Source: Stenotrophomonas sp. UBA2302
GTDB lineage: Bacteria > Pseudomonadota > Gammaproteobacteria > Xanthomonadales > Xanthomonadaceae
Length of the DNA: 17,544 nt
Direction: 5' to 3'
Assembly (NCBI GenBank): GCA_002345545.1
Contig: DDVW01000070.1
Coordinates: forward strand, 154,743 to 172,286
Under the pieces are notes generated by a model. It worked only from the letters and a program-made list of their open reading frames with translations, made no database searches and was not told the origin of the DNA. The position numbers were made by a program, and so were the translations under genes. Shown here piece after piece: positions 1 to 7,304 of the stretch; positions within the stretch are counted from its first letter, which is position 1, and each line of letters starts with the position of its first letter.

Positions 1-32
1 CCGAGCGTGGCGTAGTAGTCCTTGAATTCCAT
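1..32 (-). CDS. cbpA: CbpA/DnaJ-type co-chaperone, N-terminal fragment
   Basis: Only the first ten codons and part of the eleventh are in the window. They read MEFKDYYATLG, which matches the start of the J-domain of CbpA (curved DNA-binding protein A; E. coli begins MELKDYYAIMG). CbpA is a DnaK co-chaperone with a C-terminal DNA-binding and substrate region. A good Shine-Dalgarno (AGAGG) lies about 7 bases upstream on the minus strand, which supports this start. The call rests on a short stretch, so another DnaJ-class protein remains possible. The gene is divergent from the peroxiredoxin at 424. Confidence 0.75.
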   Translation of the reverse strand, partial: MEFKDYYATL

Positions 33-423
33 CCATACACCTCTGAAAAAATCCGGGACCGCCCGCGTTGGGCAGGCGGCCACCCTGCAATCGCACCGGG
101 TCTATTCTACCGGCCTGCAGCTTGCGTGCCGCCGGTCACGCATGCCCGGTTCGTCCCGTTTTCACCGTCACGTGGGCTGCAAGGTCGCTGGCCGCACCAG
201 CCGGCCTCCCGCTCACCCCGCCGCTGCCGGCCGGCGCAGCGACCCTCGACAGCCGTGGCCGGTGACGTACGATGCCGATGACGCACGGCGCACGGAGCAG
301 CGCGGATGCGGGAAGCCCCGCTGCCTGCGCACGCGACACCATCGTGTGAAGAGCATCTTTGCAAACCGTTGACACCGCGCTTCGCACCCCCTCACTAGAC
401 TCACCCAAGATCAGGAGAACCTC
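33..423. other. Divergent intergenic region, no gene seen
   Basis: This 391-bp stretch separates the divergent cbpA-like and peroxiredoxin genes. Open frames cross it, but they have no ribosome binding site or family resemblance and look like GC-driven shadows. It should hold the promoters of both genes. A TTGACA lies at 369-374 facing the peroxiredoxin, and TAGAAT on the minus strand (104-109) is a possible -10 for the cbpA-like gene. No convincing RNA gene, repeat or terminator was found. Confidence 0.6.
369..401 (+). promoter_or_regulatory. Putative promoter of the peroxiredoxin-ferritin unit
   Basis: A perfect -35 hexamer TTGACA is at 369-374. The best -10-like match, TAGACT (396-401), is 21 bp away, which is longer than ideal; at normal spacing the sequence is TCACTA (392-397). 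The -35 is therefore convincing and the -10 is not. It lies 50 bp upstream of the ATG at 424. Confidence 0.4.
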
Positions 424-906
424 ATGTCCATCAACGTTGGCGACCGTATTCCCGAAGTTGCGCTCAAACGCCTGCGCGACGGCTTGGAGACGGTCGACAC
501 CTACGCGCTGTTCGACGGGCGCAAGGCCGTGCTGTTCGCGGTACCGGGGGCGTTCACCCCGACCTGCAGCGCCCGCCACCTGCCCGGCTATATCGAGCAT
601 TTCGAACAGTTCCGCAGCCGTGGCATCGAAGTGTTCTGCATGGCGGTCAACGATCCCTTCGTGATGCAGGCGTGGGCCAAGACCCACTCGGTGCCGGCCG
701 GTCTGCAGATGCTGTCCGACGGCAACGGCGATTTTACCCGAGCCCTGGGCCTGGAGCTGGATGCCAGCAGCTCGGGCATGGGCATCCGCTCGCGCCGCTT
801 CGCCCTGTATGTCGAGAACGGCATGGTGCGCAGCTGTTTCATCGAGCAGCCGGGCGAGTTTGAAGTCTCTTCTGCGGAGCATGTGCTCGCACATCTCCCT
901 TCCTAG
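424..906 (+). CDS. Prx5-type atypical peroxiredoxin
   Basis: A 160-residue thiol peroxidase of the Prx5/PrxII (AhpC-TSA 'redoxin') class, which reduces H2O2 and organic hydroperoxides in the cytoplasm. The active-site block PGAFTPTCS (residues 41-49) holds peroxidatic Cys48 with Thr45 and Pro41. An Arg near residue 123 (IRSRRF) fits the conserved catalytic arginine. The other cysteines are Cys72, in the VFCMAVNDPF segment where plant PrxII also has a Cys, and Cys138. This layout fits glutaredoxin/glutathione-dependent or intramolecular recycling, but the reductant cannot be told from sequence. An AGGAG (413-417) sits 6 bases before the ATG, and a TTGACA lies upstream. A ferritin-like gene follows 26 bp downstream, probably in the same transcript. 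Length is normal for the family. Confidence 0.9.
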   Translation: MSINVGDRIPEVALKRLRDGLETVDTYALFDGRKAVLFAVPGAFTPTCSARHLPGYIEHFEQFRSRGIEVFCMAVNDPFVMQAWAKTHSVPAGLQMLSDGNGDFTRALGLELDASSSGMGIRSRRFALYVENGMVRSCFIEQPGEFEVSSAEHVLAHLPS

Positions 907-932
907 TTCCCCCACAGAAGGAAAGGCCAGCC

Positions 933-1508
933 ATGAGCAAGCAGCCCGCCACCACCCCAGCCAAGTCCGCCCCGCCGGCAGGATTCACCGACCGCAAGAC
1001 CTTGCGGGCCAACGCGCGCAAGAGCATCGAGGATGGCGCCATCACGCCGAGCTACAGCGCCGACCGCAAGACGGTGATCAAGCTGCTCAATGATGCGCTG
1101 GCGACCGAGTGGGTGTGCGTGCTGCGCTATTACCGGCATTACTACACCGCCACCGGCATGCTCGCCGATTCGGTGAAGGCGGAATTCCTCGAGCACGCGC
1201 AGCAGGAGCAAGCACACGCGGACATGCTGGCCGAACGCATCGTGCAGCTGGGCGGTGAGCCCGACCTCGACCCGGACACGCTCACCGCACGCGCGCACGC
1301 CGAATACAAGGAAGGCAGGAACCTGCGCGACATGGTCCGCGAGAACCTGATCGCCGAGCGCATCGCCATCGACAGCTACCGCGAGATGATCAACTTCATC
1401 GGCGACAAGGACACCACCACCAAGCGCATTCTCGAGCTCGTCCTCGCCCAGGAAGAAGAGCACGCCGATGACTTCGCCGACCTGCTGGAAGGCTGGGTCG
1501 GCGAATAG
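933..1508 (+). CDS. Ferritin-like di-iron protein (bacterioferritin/Dps-like)
   Basis: A 191-residue four-helix ferritin-like protein. Likely di-iron ligands are Glu59 (ATEW), the ExxH pair Glu92/His95 (EQAH), Glu142 (AERIA) and the ExxH pair Glu174/His177 (EEEH). This is the usual E, ExxH, E, ExxH pattern of ferritins and bacterioferritins. About 35 residues before the first helix are Pro/Ala/Lys-rich and probably disordered, as in DNA-binding Dps-type tails. No conserved haem-ligand Met can be assigned with confidence, so I do not call it Bfr proper. Its role would be iron storage or ferroxidation that consumes peroxide, which fits the peroxiredoxin just upstream. A GGAAAGG-type Shine-Dalgarno precedes the ATG. 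The pbpC gene converges on its 3' end. Confidence 0.85.
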   Translation: MSKQPATTPAKSAPPAGFTDRKTLRANARKSIEDGAITPSYSADRKTVIKLLNDALATEWVCVLRYYRHYYTATGMLADSVKAEFLEHAQQEQAHADMLAERIVQLGGEPDLDPDTLTARAHAEYKEGRNLRDMVRENLIAERIAIDSYREMINFIGDKDTTTKRILELVLAQEEEHADDFADLLEGWVGE

Positions 1509-1517
1509 AGCAATCCC

Positions 1518-1551
1518 GGCAGGGTGCATTGCGCCAATCCCCGGCGCTGCC
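1518..1551. terminator. Weak hairpin between convergent ferritin and pbpC genes
   Basis: In the 46-bp gap between two converging genes, GGCAG (1518-1522) pairs with CTGCC (1547-1551). A nested GCGCC (1531-1535) pairs with GGCGC (1543-1547) around a 7-base loop. There is no T-tract on either strand, so a bidirectional terminator is only a guess from position. Confidence 0.25.
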
Positions 1552-1554
1552 ACC

Positions 1555-3912
1555 TCAATCCATCACGCGGAAGCGCACCCGTGCCCAGGCACCATCGGCG
1601 GCCAGCGCGGTGAGGGTGTGCTCGCCGGCTTCGGCGAATTCACGGCTGAAGCTGGCCGTGCCGCGTGTCTGTGCGATCCAGCGCCCGTCCAGCAGCCAGT
1701 CGATCCGCGCTTCGCTGCCCAGCGCACGCAATTGCAGCCGCGGGCCATGCGTGGCGCCGGGCGGACGTGCCAGTGCGGCCAGGTCGTTGAGCCCCTGGAT
1801 GTGCAGTACGCCGTCGGGCTGATGGCCGTCCTCCGCACAGCCCGGTGCCAGTGGTGGCAGCTGCTGCGCCTGCCGCTGCGCGACTGTCAGCCACGGCAGC
1901 GCCAATGCCGGCCAGCGCGCGATCTCGCGCTGTGCAAGCCGTACATGTCCATCACAACCGGCGGGAACGCGCTGCCCGGTGGCCGCGTCGACCTGGAAAT
2001 GGAACCGTCCCGATTGCCACAGCCGCGCATCGCGTTCGGCAAAGGTGGGCGGCACCGCCCCCTCCAGCACCCACGCCGGGAAGCGTCGCTGGCACATGGC
2101 CGGGGGCGTCTGCGCGGCGGCGATACCCAGCGGCCAGCAGATCTCGACCTCGGAGACCGTGGCCGGCATGGCGCGCATGCCACTGTCACCGGACTGCCGC
2201 GGCAGGCTGTCTATCACCTCGAACATCAGCGGCAGTGCGGTGATCGCGCCGTACTGGCCGGGCAGCGGCGTGCCATCGGGCCGGCCGACCCACACCCCAA
2301 CGGTATACCGCTGGGTGCTGCCGATGGCCCAGGCATCGCGATAGCCGTAGCTGGTGCCGGTCTTCCACGCCACCGGCGGGCGGCTGCCGGTATCGAAGGT
2401 GCCGCTGCCATAACCGGGCCGTGGATTGGACTGGAGGATGTCGCGCACGATCCAGGCCGCACCCGCTGAAATCAGCCGACGTTCGATGCGCGGGTCATCG
2501 GCCGTGTAACGCACGCGTCCGGCGATGCCTTCGCGGTTGAGCGCGGCAAACGCGCCGACCAGATCCTCCAGTCGCGCGCCGGTGCCACCGAGGATCAACG
2601 CCAGATTGGGCGCGGAGCCATGTGGAAAGCGCAGGTTGATGCCGGCATTGCCCAGCCGTGCCGCGAAACGTGCCGGGCCGACGCGGTCGAGCAGGTCCAC
2701 CGACGGCACGTTCAACGACAGCCGCAGGGCACTGGCCGCTCCCACCGGGCCGTTGAAGGCATCGTCGAAATTGCCCGGCCGGTAGCCGCCAAAGCTCTGC
2801 GGGGCATCCACCAGCAGGCTTTCCGAATGGATCAGGCCGTCATCCAGCGCCATGCCGTACAGGAACGGTTTGAGCGTGGAGCCGGGCGAGCGCCAGGCCT
2901 GCACCATGTCCACATGGCCCAGCCGCGCCTTGTCGGCAAACGCCACCGAGCCGACGTAGGCGCGTGCTTCCAGCGTGGCGTTGTCCATCACCAGCAGAGC
3001 AGCCGAGGTGCGCTCGGGCAGCTGCGAGAAATAGGCACCCACGCGTTCTTCCAGCGTGCGCTGCAGGCCACTGTCGAGGGTGGTGCGGATGTGCGCCGCA
3101 CCCGGTGCCAGGCTGCGCAGGCGTTGCGCGAGCAGGGCCGCATGCTGTGGCTGCCGGAGCGAGCGCGTCACCACCGGCTCGATGCGCGCGTCGGCAACCT
3201 CGTCGGCCGACCACACCCCCAGCGTGGCCATGCGCTCGAGCACCTTGTCGCGCGCCCGTTGCGCGGCCTCGGGATGACGGTCCGGGCGCAAGCGGCTGGG
3301 GGATTGCGGCAGCACCGCCAGCAACGCGGCCTCGGCCTGCGACAGGTGCGCGGCGGATTTGCCCAGATAGGCCCAGCTGGCCGCCTCCACGCCTTCGATG
3401 GTGCCGCCATAAGGGGCGCGCTGCAGATACAGGTCGAGGATCTGCGTCTTGCCCAGGTGCGCTTCCAGCTGCAACGCGCGCAGCAACTGCTTGAGCTTGC
3501 CCCACGGCGTGCGCGTGTGCGGATCGAGGATGCGCGCCACCTGCATGGTCAGGGTCGAACCACCGGAAACGATGCGGCGCTCGACCAGCATCTGCTTGCC
3601 GGCGCGCAGCATGGCCCACGGGTTGATGCCGGGGTGGCGGTGGAACCAGCGGTCTTCGTAGGTCAGCAGCGCCTGCAAATACAGCGGCGAGATGGTCTGC
3701 GCATCCGCCGGGTAGCGCCACACGCCCTCGGCGTCGGCGAAGGCGCGCAGCGGGGTACCGTCGCGGGCAACGACCAGCGTGCTGGTGTCGCGGGATTTGG
3801 GTAGCGGCGGCGGGAAAGCGAGGTCGAGAATCAACAGCGTCAGCAGGACGGCGACCGTGCCCCAACGCAGCCACGGCAGGAGCCTGGACAGGCGCCGTGG
3901 CTTTGCTTGCAT
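1555..3912 (-). CDS. pbpC: Penicillin-binding protein 1C (PbpC)
   Basis: A bifunctional class A peptidoglycan synthase, 785 residues from the start at 3912 (E. coli PbpC is 770). A basic N-terminus (QAKPRRLSRLL) and one membrane segment (about residues 18-33) anchor it. The transglycosylase domain has the YEDRWFHRHPG motif with catalytic Glu86, then SGGSTLTMQ and a LYLQRAPYGG block. The transpeptidase domain has SxxK at Ser345-Lys348 (STLK), SxN at 399-401 (SLN) and KTG at 517-519. A PBP1C-type C-terminal domain ends the protein. The frame stays open to 4065, with another ATG at 4014. I prefer 3912 because the extra codons include a dispersed palindromic repeat (3942-3975) and the segment PSPTGRGEG, typical of mistranslated intergenic sequence. 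Shine-Dalgarno support is weak for all three starts. Its usual partner yfhM lies about 5 kb upstream on the same strand. Confidence 0.93.
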   Translation of the reverse strand: MQAKPRRLSRLLPWLRWGTVAVLLTLLILDLAFPPPLPKSRDTSTLVVARDGTPLRAFADAEGVWRYPADAQTISPLYLQALLTYEDRWFHRHPGINPWAMLRAGKQMLVERRIVSGGSTLTMQVARILDPHTRTPWGKLKQLLRALQLEAHLGKTQILDLYLQRAPYGGTIEGVEAASWAYLGKSAAHLSQAEAALLAVLPQSPSRLRPDRHPEAAQRARDKVLERMATLGVWSADEVADARIEPVVTRSLRQPQHAALLAQRLRSLAPGAAHIRTTLDSGLQRTLEERVGAYFSQLPERTSAALLVMDNATLEARAYVGSVAFADKARLGHVDMVQAWRSPGSTLKPFLYGMALDDGLIHSESLLVDAPQSFGGYRPGNFDDAFNGPVGAASALRLSLNVPSVDLLDRVGPARFAARLGNAGINLRFPHGSAPNLALILGGTGARLEDLVGAFAALNREGIAGRVRYTADDPRIERRLISAGAAWIVRDILQSNPRPGYGSGTFDTGSRPPVAWKTGTSYGYRDAWAIGSTQRYTVGVWVGRPDGTPLPGQYGAITALPLMFEVIDSLPRQSGDSGMRAMPATVSEVEICWPLGIAAAQTPPAMCQRRFPAWVLEGAVPPTFAERDARLWQSGRFHFQVDAATGQRVPAGCDGHVRLAQREIARWPALALPWLTVAQRQAQQLPPLAPGCAEDGHQPDGVLHIQGLNDLAALARPPGATHGPRLQLRALGSEARIDWLLDGRWIAQTRGTASFSREFAEAGEHTLTALAADGAWARVRFRVMD

Positions 3913-3941
3913 TTGCGCAGGCTCGCCACGTTCGCCGCTCA

Positions 3942-3975
3942 CGCCCTCCCCTCTTCCGGTGGGAGAGGGGGCTTT
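3942..3975. repeat. GC-rich palindrome with T-tract, dispersed repeat type
   Basis: CCCCTCT (3948-3954) and AGAGGGG (3964-3970) form a perfect 7-bp stem with a 9-base loop, followed on the + strand by GC and five T residues. It resembles the CCCTCTCCC...GGGAGAGGG elements scattered between genes in Xanthomonadaceae and other high-GC genomes. It has terminator form in the + direction, but no + gene lies upstream. It sits just upstream of the preferred pbpC start and, if translated from a longer start, would add repeat-derived residues. A degenerate relative lies at 15193-15225. Confidence 0.5.
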
Positions 3976-4087
3976 TTCCTGCGCCTGGTCGTCATGGCTG
4001 TGCACTTCACTCATCTTGCGAAGGATGCAGCCGCTGGCGGATTTCGGCCACCGTGCCCGCAGCATCGGTGACTATTCCGCAAAAACG

Positions 4088-4108
4088 GCCACTCAATCTG
4101 CCACTCAA
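4088..4108. repeat. Short direct repeat at a gene end
   Basis: GCCACTCAA occurs at 4088-4096 and 4100-4108, a 12-bp period. The second copy holds the stop codon of the membrane-protein gene on the minus strand. It may be a small local duplication; no function can be assigned. Confidence 0.5.
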
Positions 4109-4668
4109 ACGCCGGCCAACCGCCGCACCGCCCGATACTCCCGCACCCACCGCCGCCGCAACCTGCGGCTCACCCACAGCGTGGCAACCAACCACGCAGC
4201 GGCTACCAGCAACAGTTCCCACGCCGCGCTGCGCCACGCATCTCCAGCCAGCCACAACGCCCCGGCATTGGCCAGCAGCGCATACCCCAGCAGCGCCCAT
4301 ACCGTGGCGCGGGCCAGCCACAAATCGCGCAGGCCGGTGCGCAGTTGCGCCAGCCGGATCCGCGCATAAGCGCCGGCAGGCTCGGCGGCATCGCGGGCGG
4401 GCCGCCGTGGCGCGCGCAGGACATTGGCCCATGCAATCGGCAGGAACACCGCGTAGAACGGCATCAGCAACCAGTGCGAGGGCGTGAGGTTGCTACTGGC
4501 CAAGGCACGGCCGAACACGGCAAGCGCCAACACGGTGACCACCACCTCCAGCAGGCGATACAGGCGCGTGCGCCATTGCCGCCGGCGCACGCGGGCGGTG
4601 ATGTCGTGCAGCGGGGCGGCAGGCGCTTCGCCCTGCCATGCGTCTTTCAGCAGGTCATCGAAATTCAT
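4105..4668 (-). CDS. Four-helix membrane protein, possible anti-sigma factor
   Basis: A 187-residue protein of unrecognised family. A cytoplasmic N-terminus of about 35 residues (MNFDDLLKDAWQGEA...) is followed by predicted membrane helices near residues 38-56, 66-84, 120-142 and 148-167. It ends in a very basic tail (RRLRRRWVREYR). The ATG at 4668 overlaps the sigma-factor stop as ATGA, so translation is probably coupled. Genes in this position after an ECF sigma factor often encode its membrane-bound anti-sigma factor. That role is inferred from position and topology; I see no ZAS (His-x3-Cys-x2-Cys) or RskA-type motif. The frame stays open further upstream, but that part overlaps the sigma gene and looks spurious. 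Confidence 0.75.
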   Translation of the reverse strand: MNFDDLLKDAWQGEAPAAPLHDITARVRRRQWRTRLYRLLEVVVTVLALAVFGRALASSNLTPSHWLLMPFYAVFLPIAWANVLRAPRRPARDAAEPAGAYARIRLAQLRTGLRDLWLARATVWALLGYALLANAGALWLAGDAWRSAAWELLLVAAAWLVATLWVSRRLRRRWVREYRAVRRLAGV

Positions 4669-5183
4669 GGAGCGTCCTCCTCTCGGGACAAGGCTTTGAG
4701 GCGTTCGCGGGCGCGGTGCAGGCGCACGCCCACGTTCTCGGCACTGATGCCCAGCAAATCCGCAATCTGCTGGTAGTCGTAGCCTTCCAGTTGCAGCATC
4801 AGCACCTGCCGCTGATTCAACGGCAAGGTCACCAGCGCCTCGAACAACCATTGCGTGCGGGCGCAGCTACTGCCCGTATCCGCCACGTCGTGCAGTTGCG
4901 CGTCGAACGGCAGCGAGGCGGGCCGCCGGATTTCCGAGCGCACGTGGCTCGCCCCGAGGTTGTGGGCAATGCGCAGCACGAAGGGCAGCAGCATCTCCGC
5001 CTCGCGCAGCCGCGGCAGGCTCTCCCAGATGGCGAGCAGCACGTCCTGCAACAGTTCCTCGCGCACGGCGGGGTTCAATTCATACCCGCACACCGCGCGC
5101 CACAGTTGCGGTCGGAAGGTTTGCACATGGGGCCAGAGTGGATGCATTCGGTAACGGATAGGGGAGTCGATGGGGGCCAGCAC
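4665..5183 (-). CDS. ECF-type RNA polymerase sigma factor
   Basis: A 172-residue sigma-70 family protein with regions 2 and 4 only. Region 2 spans about residues 25-87 (REELLQDVLLAIWESLPRLR, then PFVLRIAHNLGASHVRSEIRR). Region 4 spans about 112-166 (LPLNQRQVLML, QQIADLLGISAENVGVRLHRAR), a clear helix-turn-helix. The long frame begins at a GTG at 5183; an ATG at 5147 (residue 13) is the alternative. A GAAGGA lies directly against the GTG, closer than ideal, and the ATG has no Shine-Dalgarno, so the start is uncertain. It would direct RNA polymerase to a small regulon, often including its own promoter. The divergent exported amidohydrolase operon, which shares the upstream region, is the obvious candidate target. 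Confidence 0.88.
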   Translation of the reverse strand: MLAPIDSPIRYRMHPLWPHVQTFRPQLWRAVCGYELNPAVREELLQDVLLAIWESLPRLREAEMLLPFVLRIAHNLGASHVRSEIRRPASLPFDAQLHDVADTGSSCARTQWLFEALVTLPLNQRQVLMLQLEGYDYQQIADLLGISAENVGVRLHRARERLKALSREEDAP

Positions 5184-5207
5184 TCCTTCAGTCGCCGCCC
5201 GCCGCGC

Positions 5208-5248
5208 ATTTCTTACACCGAAAGAAAATTTTTATTTGCGTAAGAAAT
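5208..5248. promoter_or_regulatory. Perfect 9-bp inverted repeat in divergent promoter region
   Basis: ATTTCTTAC (5208-5216) and GTAAGAAAT (5240-5248) are exact reverse complements with centres 32 bp apart, about three helical turns. The sequence between is A/T-rich (GAAAGAAAATTTTTATTTG) in an otherwise GC-rich region. It lies between the sigma-factor start (5183) and the amidohydrolase start (5302). The form suits a dimeric regulator's operator pair or two mirror-image promoter elements for the divergent units. The binding protein is unknown. Confidence 0.55.
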
Positions 5249-5301
5249 CCGCCGGCACGCCCGACTTTGGAGGCAGACCCACTCGAAAGGAAACACCTGC
5301 G

Positions 5302-6753
5302 ATGCAACGCTCCCCGGCAACAAGGCGCTGGCTCCCACTCGCCCTCACCTGCGGCTTGCTGGCCCCGGCGCTGGCCACGGCCCAGCCGGCCAACGGCACG
5401 CTGGCTCTGGACAATGTGCGCATCATCGAAGCCGAGCACAACCGCGCCAGCACGCCACGCTGCGTGCGTGTGGAAGGCAAGCACATCGCCCGCATCAGCG
5501 CCGCAGGCGACAAAGCCTGCCTGCGCGGCGCGCGCACCGTGAACCTGCACCAGCGTTACCTGCTGCCGGGCCTGATCGACATGCACGCCCACCTCACCCT
5601 CGGCCCGCTGGAGAGCAAGCGCGAGCGTGGCCGCATGGTGATGCAGGCGCTGCCCGACGACGACATCGCCGAACACAACGCCCGCCGGCTGGTGGCCTTC
5701 GGCGTCACCACCGTGCGCAACCCCGGCGGCGACCTGCCGGCCGCTACACGCTACAAGGCGCGGTTGGCGGCGGGCGAACTGACCGGCCCGGAAGCCTTCA
5801 ACGCCGGCCCGGTGATCAACAACGTCGACCTGCCGGGCCTGTCCACGGCAGCGCGCAACGCCGAAGCCATGCAGCGCGTGGTGCAGGCGCAGGCCGAGGC
5901 CGGCGCCGACTGGATCAAGCTTTACACCGGCCTGTCGCCGGAACTGCTGAAGGCCGGCATCGACGCCGCGCACCAACACGGCCTGCCCGCCGTTGCGCAT
6001 CTGGAAAGCATCGGCTGGCCGGACGCGCTGGCGATGGGGCTGGACAGCATCGTCCACCTGATGCCGCTCAGCCCCGACCTGCTGACCCCGCAGCAGCGCG
6101 CGGCATGGCAGGCCAGCGCGCGCGGCGGCACTTGGTCGTTCTTTGAATGGTGGGAACACTTCGACCCCGACGGCCCGCAGGCCGACCAATTGGTGGCCGC
6201 CTACCAGCAATACCGCCCGGTGTTCGACGCCACCCTCGTCGCCTTCCACGCCGCCTTCGTCCAAGACCAGGACAACCCGTACAAGGACGACGCCCGCCGC
6301 TACGCCCACCCGCGCTTGCTGGCGAACTGGAACGACTGGTTCACCTTCGCCCTCGGCTGGCAACCGGAAGATTTCACCCGCGCCCGCGCCGTGTGGCCGA
6401 AGGTGCAACGCATGGCCGTGCGCCTGCACGCCACCGACGCACGCATGACGCTGGGCACGGACATGAGCAACCCGTGGATCGCGCCCGGCATCAGCCTGCA
6501 CCGCGAAATGCAGTTGCTGGCCGAGGCCGGCGTTCCCGTCACGCAGTTGTTGCAGGCCGCCACCGTCACCGCCGCCGAAGCACTCGACGCAGGCCAGCGG
6601 CTGGGCCGCATCGCCCCCGGTTTCGAGGCCGACCTGCTGGTACTCGACGCCAACCCGCTCGACGACATACGCCACACCCGCCACATCCACGCCGTCGTGC
6701 TTGACGGCCAATTCCTCGCCACCGATGCACTGAACCAACTCAAGGGAGAATGA
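5302..6753 (+). CDS. Exported metal-dependent amidohydrolase
   Basis: A 483-residue amidohydrolase-superfamily protein of the imidazolonepropionase/prolidase-like group. A Sec signal peptide is visible (RRWLPLALTCGLLAPALATA, cleavage likely after residue 27), so it should act in the periplasm or be secreted. Metal-site residues are the HxH pair His95/His97 (LIDMHAHL), Lys206 in DWIKLYTG as the likely carbamylated lysine, His233 (AVAHLES), His252 (SIVHLMP) and Asp387 (TLGTD). The substrate is not known; relatives cleave Xaa-Pro dipeptides, cyclic amides or organophosphates. The ATG at 5302 has AAAGGAAA at 5286-5293. The frame is open from 5170, but that extension lacks a binding site and would bury the signal peptide. 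The next gene overlaps or begins within a few bases of its stop. Confidence 0.88.
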   Translation: MQRSPATRRWLPLALTCGLLAPALATAQPANGTLALDNVRIIEAEHNRASTPRCVRVEGKHIARISAAGDKACLRGARTVNLHQRYLLPGLIDMHAHLTLGPLESKRERGRMVMQALPDDDIAEHNARRLVAFGVTTVRNPGGDLPAATRYKARLAAGELTGPEAFNAGPVINNVDLPGLSTAARNAEAMQRVVQAQAEAGADWIKLYTGLSPELLKAGIDAAHQHGLPAVAHLESIGWPDALAMGLDSIVHLMPLSPDLLTPQQRAAWQASARGGTWSFFEWWEHFDPDGPQADQLVAAYQQYRPVFDATLVAFHAAFVQDQDNPYKDDARRYAHPRLLANWNDWFTFALGWQPEDFTRARAVWPKVQRMAVRLHATDARMTLGTDMSNPWIAPGISLHREMQLLAEAGVPVTQLLQAATVTAAEALDAGQRLGRIAPGFEADLLVLDANPLDDIRHTRHIHAVVLDGQFLATDALNQLKGE

Positions 6754-6755
6754 CC

Positions 6756-7304
6756 ATGAAGCACACGTCCAAACACCTCATCCGCCGCAGCCTGCTGGCC
6801 CTTGGCCTGAGCCTCGGGCTGGCCACCACCGCCCACGCTGGCCCCCGCGACTGGGAATCGCCCGAGGCCCTCATCCATGCCCTGTACGAAACGATTTCCG
6901 CCGACGCCGGCGCGCAGCGCGACTGGGAGCGCTACCGCGCCCTGTTCCTCGACGGCGCGCGGCTTTCCATGGCGATGGATTCGAAGATCGGCAGCGGCAT
7001 CATGAGCATGGACAGCGAGGAACTGGTGGCCCAGACCGAAACCGCCTACGCCGCCACCGGCTTCCACGAAACTCCGCTGGTGACGCGGGTGGAGCGGCAC
7101 GGCCCGATGGCCTCGGTGATGAGCAGCTTCGAGGTGCGGCTGCGGCAAAGCGACAAGGAGCCGCTGATGCGCGGGCTGAACCACTTCCAGGCGCTCAACG
7201 ATGGCGAACGCTGGTGGATCGTCTCCAACGTGGGGATCATCGAGACGGCGGATTCGCCGTTGCCCAAGGACATGCAGCCGGCCACCGGCGGGATGGCGAA
7301 ATGA
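6756..7304 (+). CDS. Exported SnoaL/NTF2-like protein of unknown function
   Basis: A 182-residue protein with a signal peptide (KHLIRRSLLALGLSLGLA, cleavage probably after AHA at residue 28). The mature part begins with a segment typical of SnoaL/NTF2-like folds (PEALIHALYETISADAGAQ, DWERYRALFLDGARL) and ends with strand-rich sequence including RWWIVSNVGI. Such small cone-shaped domains bind ligands or form enzymes; no catalytic residues can be assigned. I chose ATG 6756 because GGGAGAA lies 6-8 bases before it; an ATG at 6750 overlaps the amidohydrolase stop and lies on top of that site. Coupling to the amidohydrolase suggests a partner in the same periplasmic process. Confidence 0.75.
   Translation: MKHTSKHLIRRSLLALGLSLGLATTAHAGPRDWESPEALIHALYETISADAGAQRDWERYRALFLDGARLSMAMDSKIGSGIMSMDSEELVAQTETAYAATGFHETPLVTRVERHGPMASVMSSFEVRLRQSDKEPLMRGLNHFQALNDGERWWIVSNVGIIETADSPLPKDMQPATGGMAK

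Noticed and set aside
136..915. Minus-strand frame across the peroxiredoxin and upstream gap
   Set aside because: It is antisense to a certain peroxiredoxin and lacks any recognisable motif or Shine-Dalgarno.
2620..3804. Long + strand frame opposite pbpC
   Set aside because: The pbpC catalytic motifs are on the minus strand; this frame has no binding site and a composition typical of an antisense shadow.
4669..4851. Upstream extension of the four-helix membrane protein
   Set aside because: It lies wholly inside the sigma-factor gene in another frame; the ATGA overlap at 4665-4668 gives a natural start.
5188..6738. Long minus-strand frame opposite the amidohydrolase
   Set aside because: It runs through the divergent promoter palindrome, shows no family features and shadows the amidohydrolase with its clear signal peptide and metal ligands.
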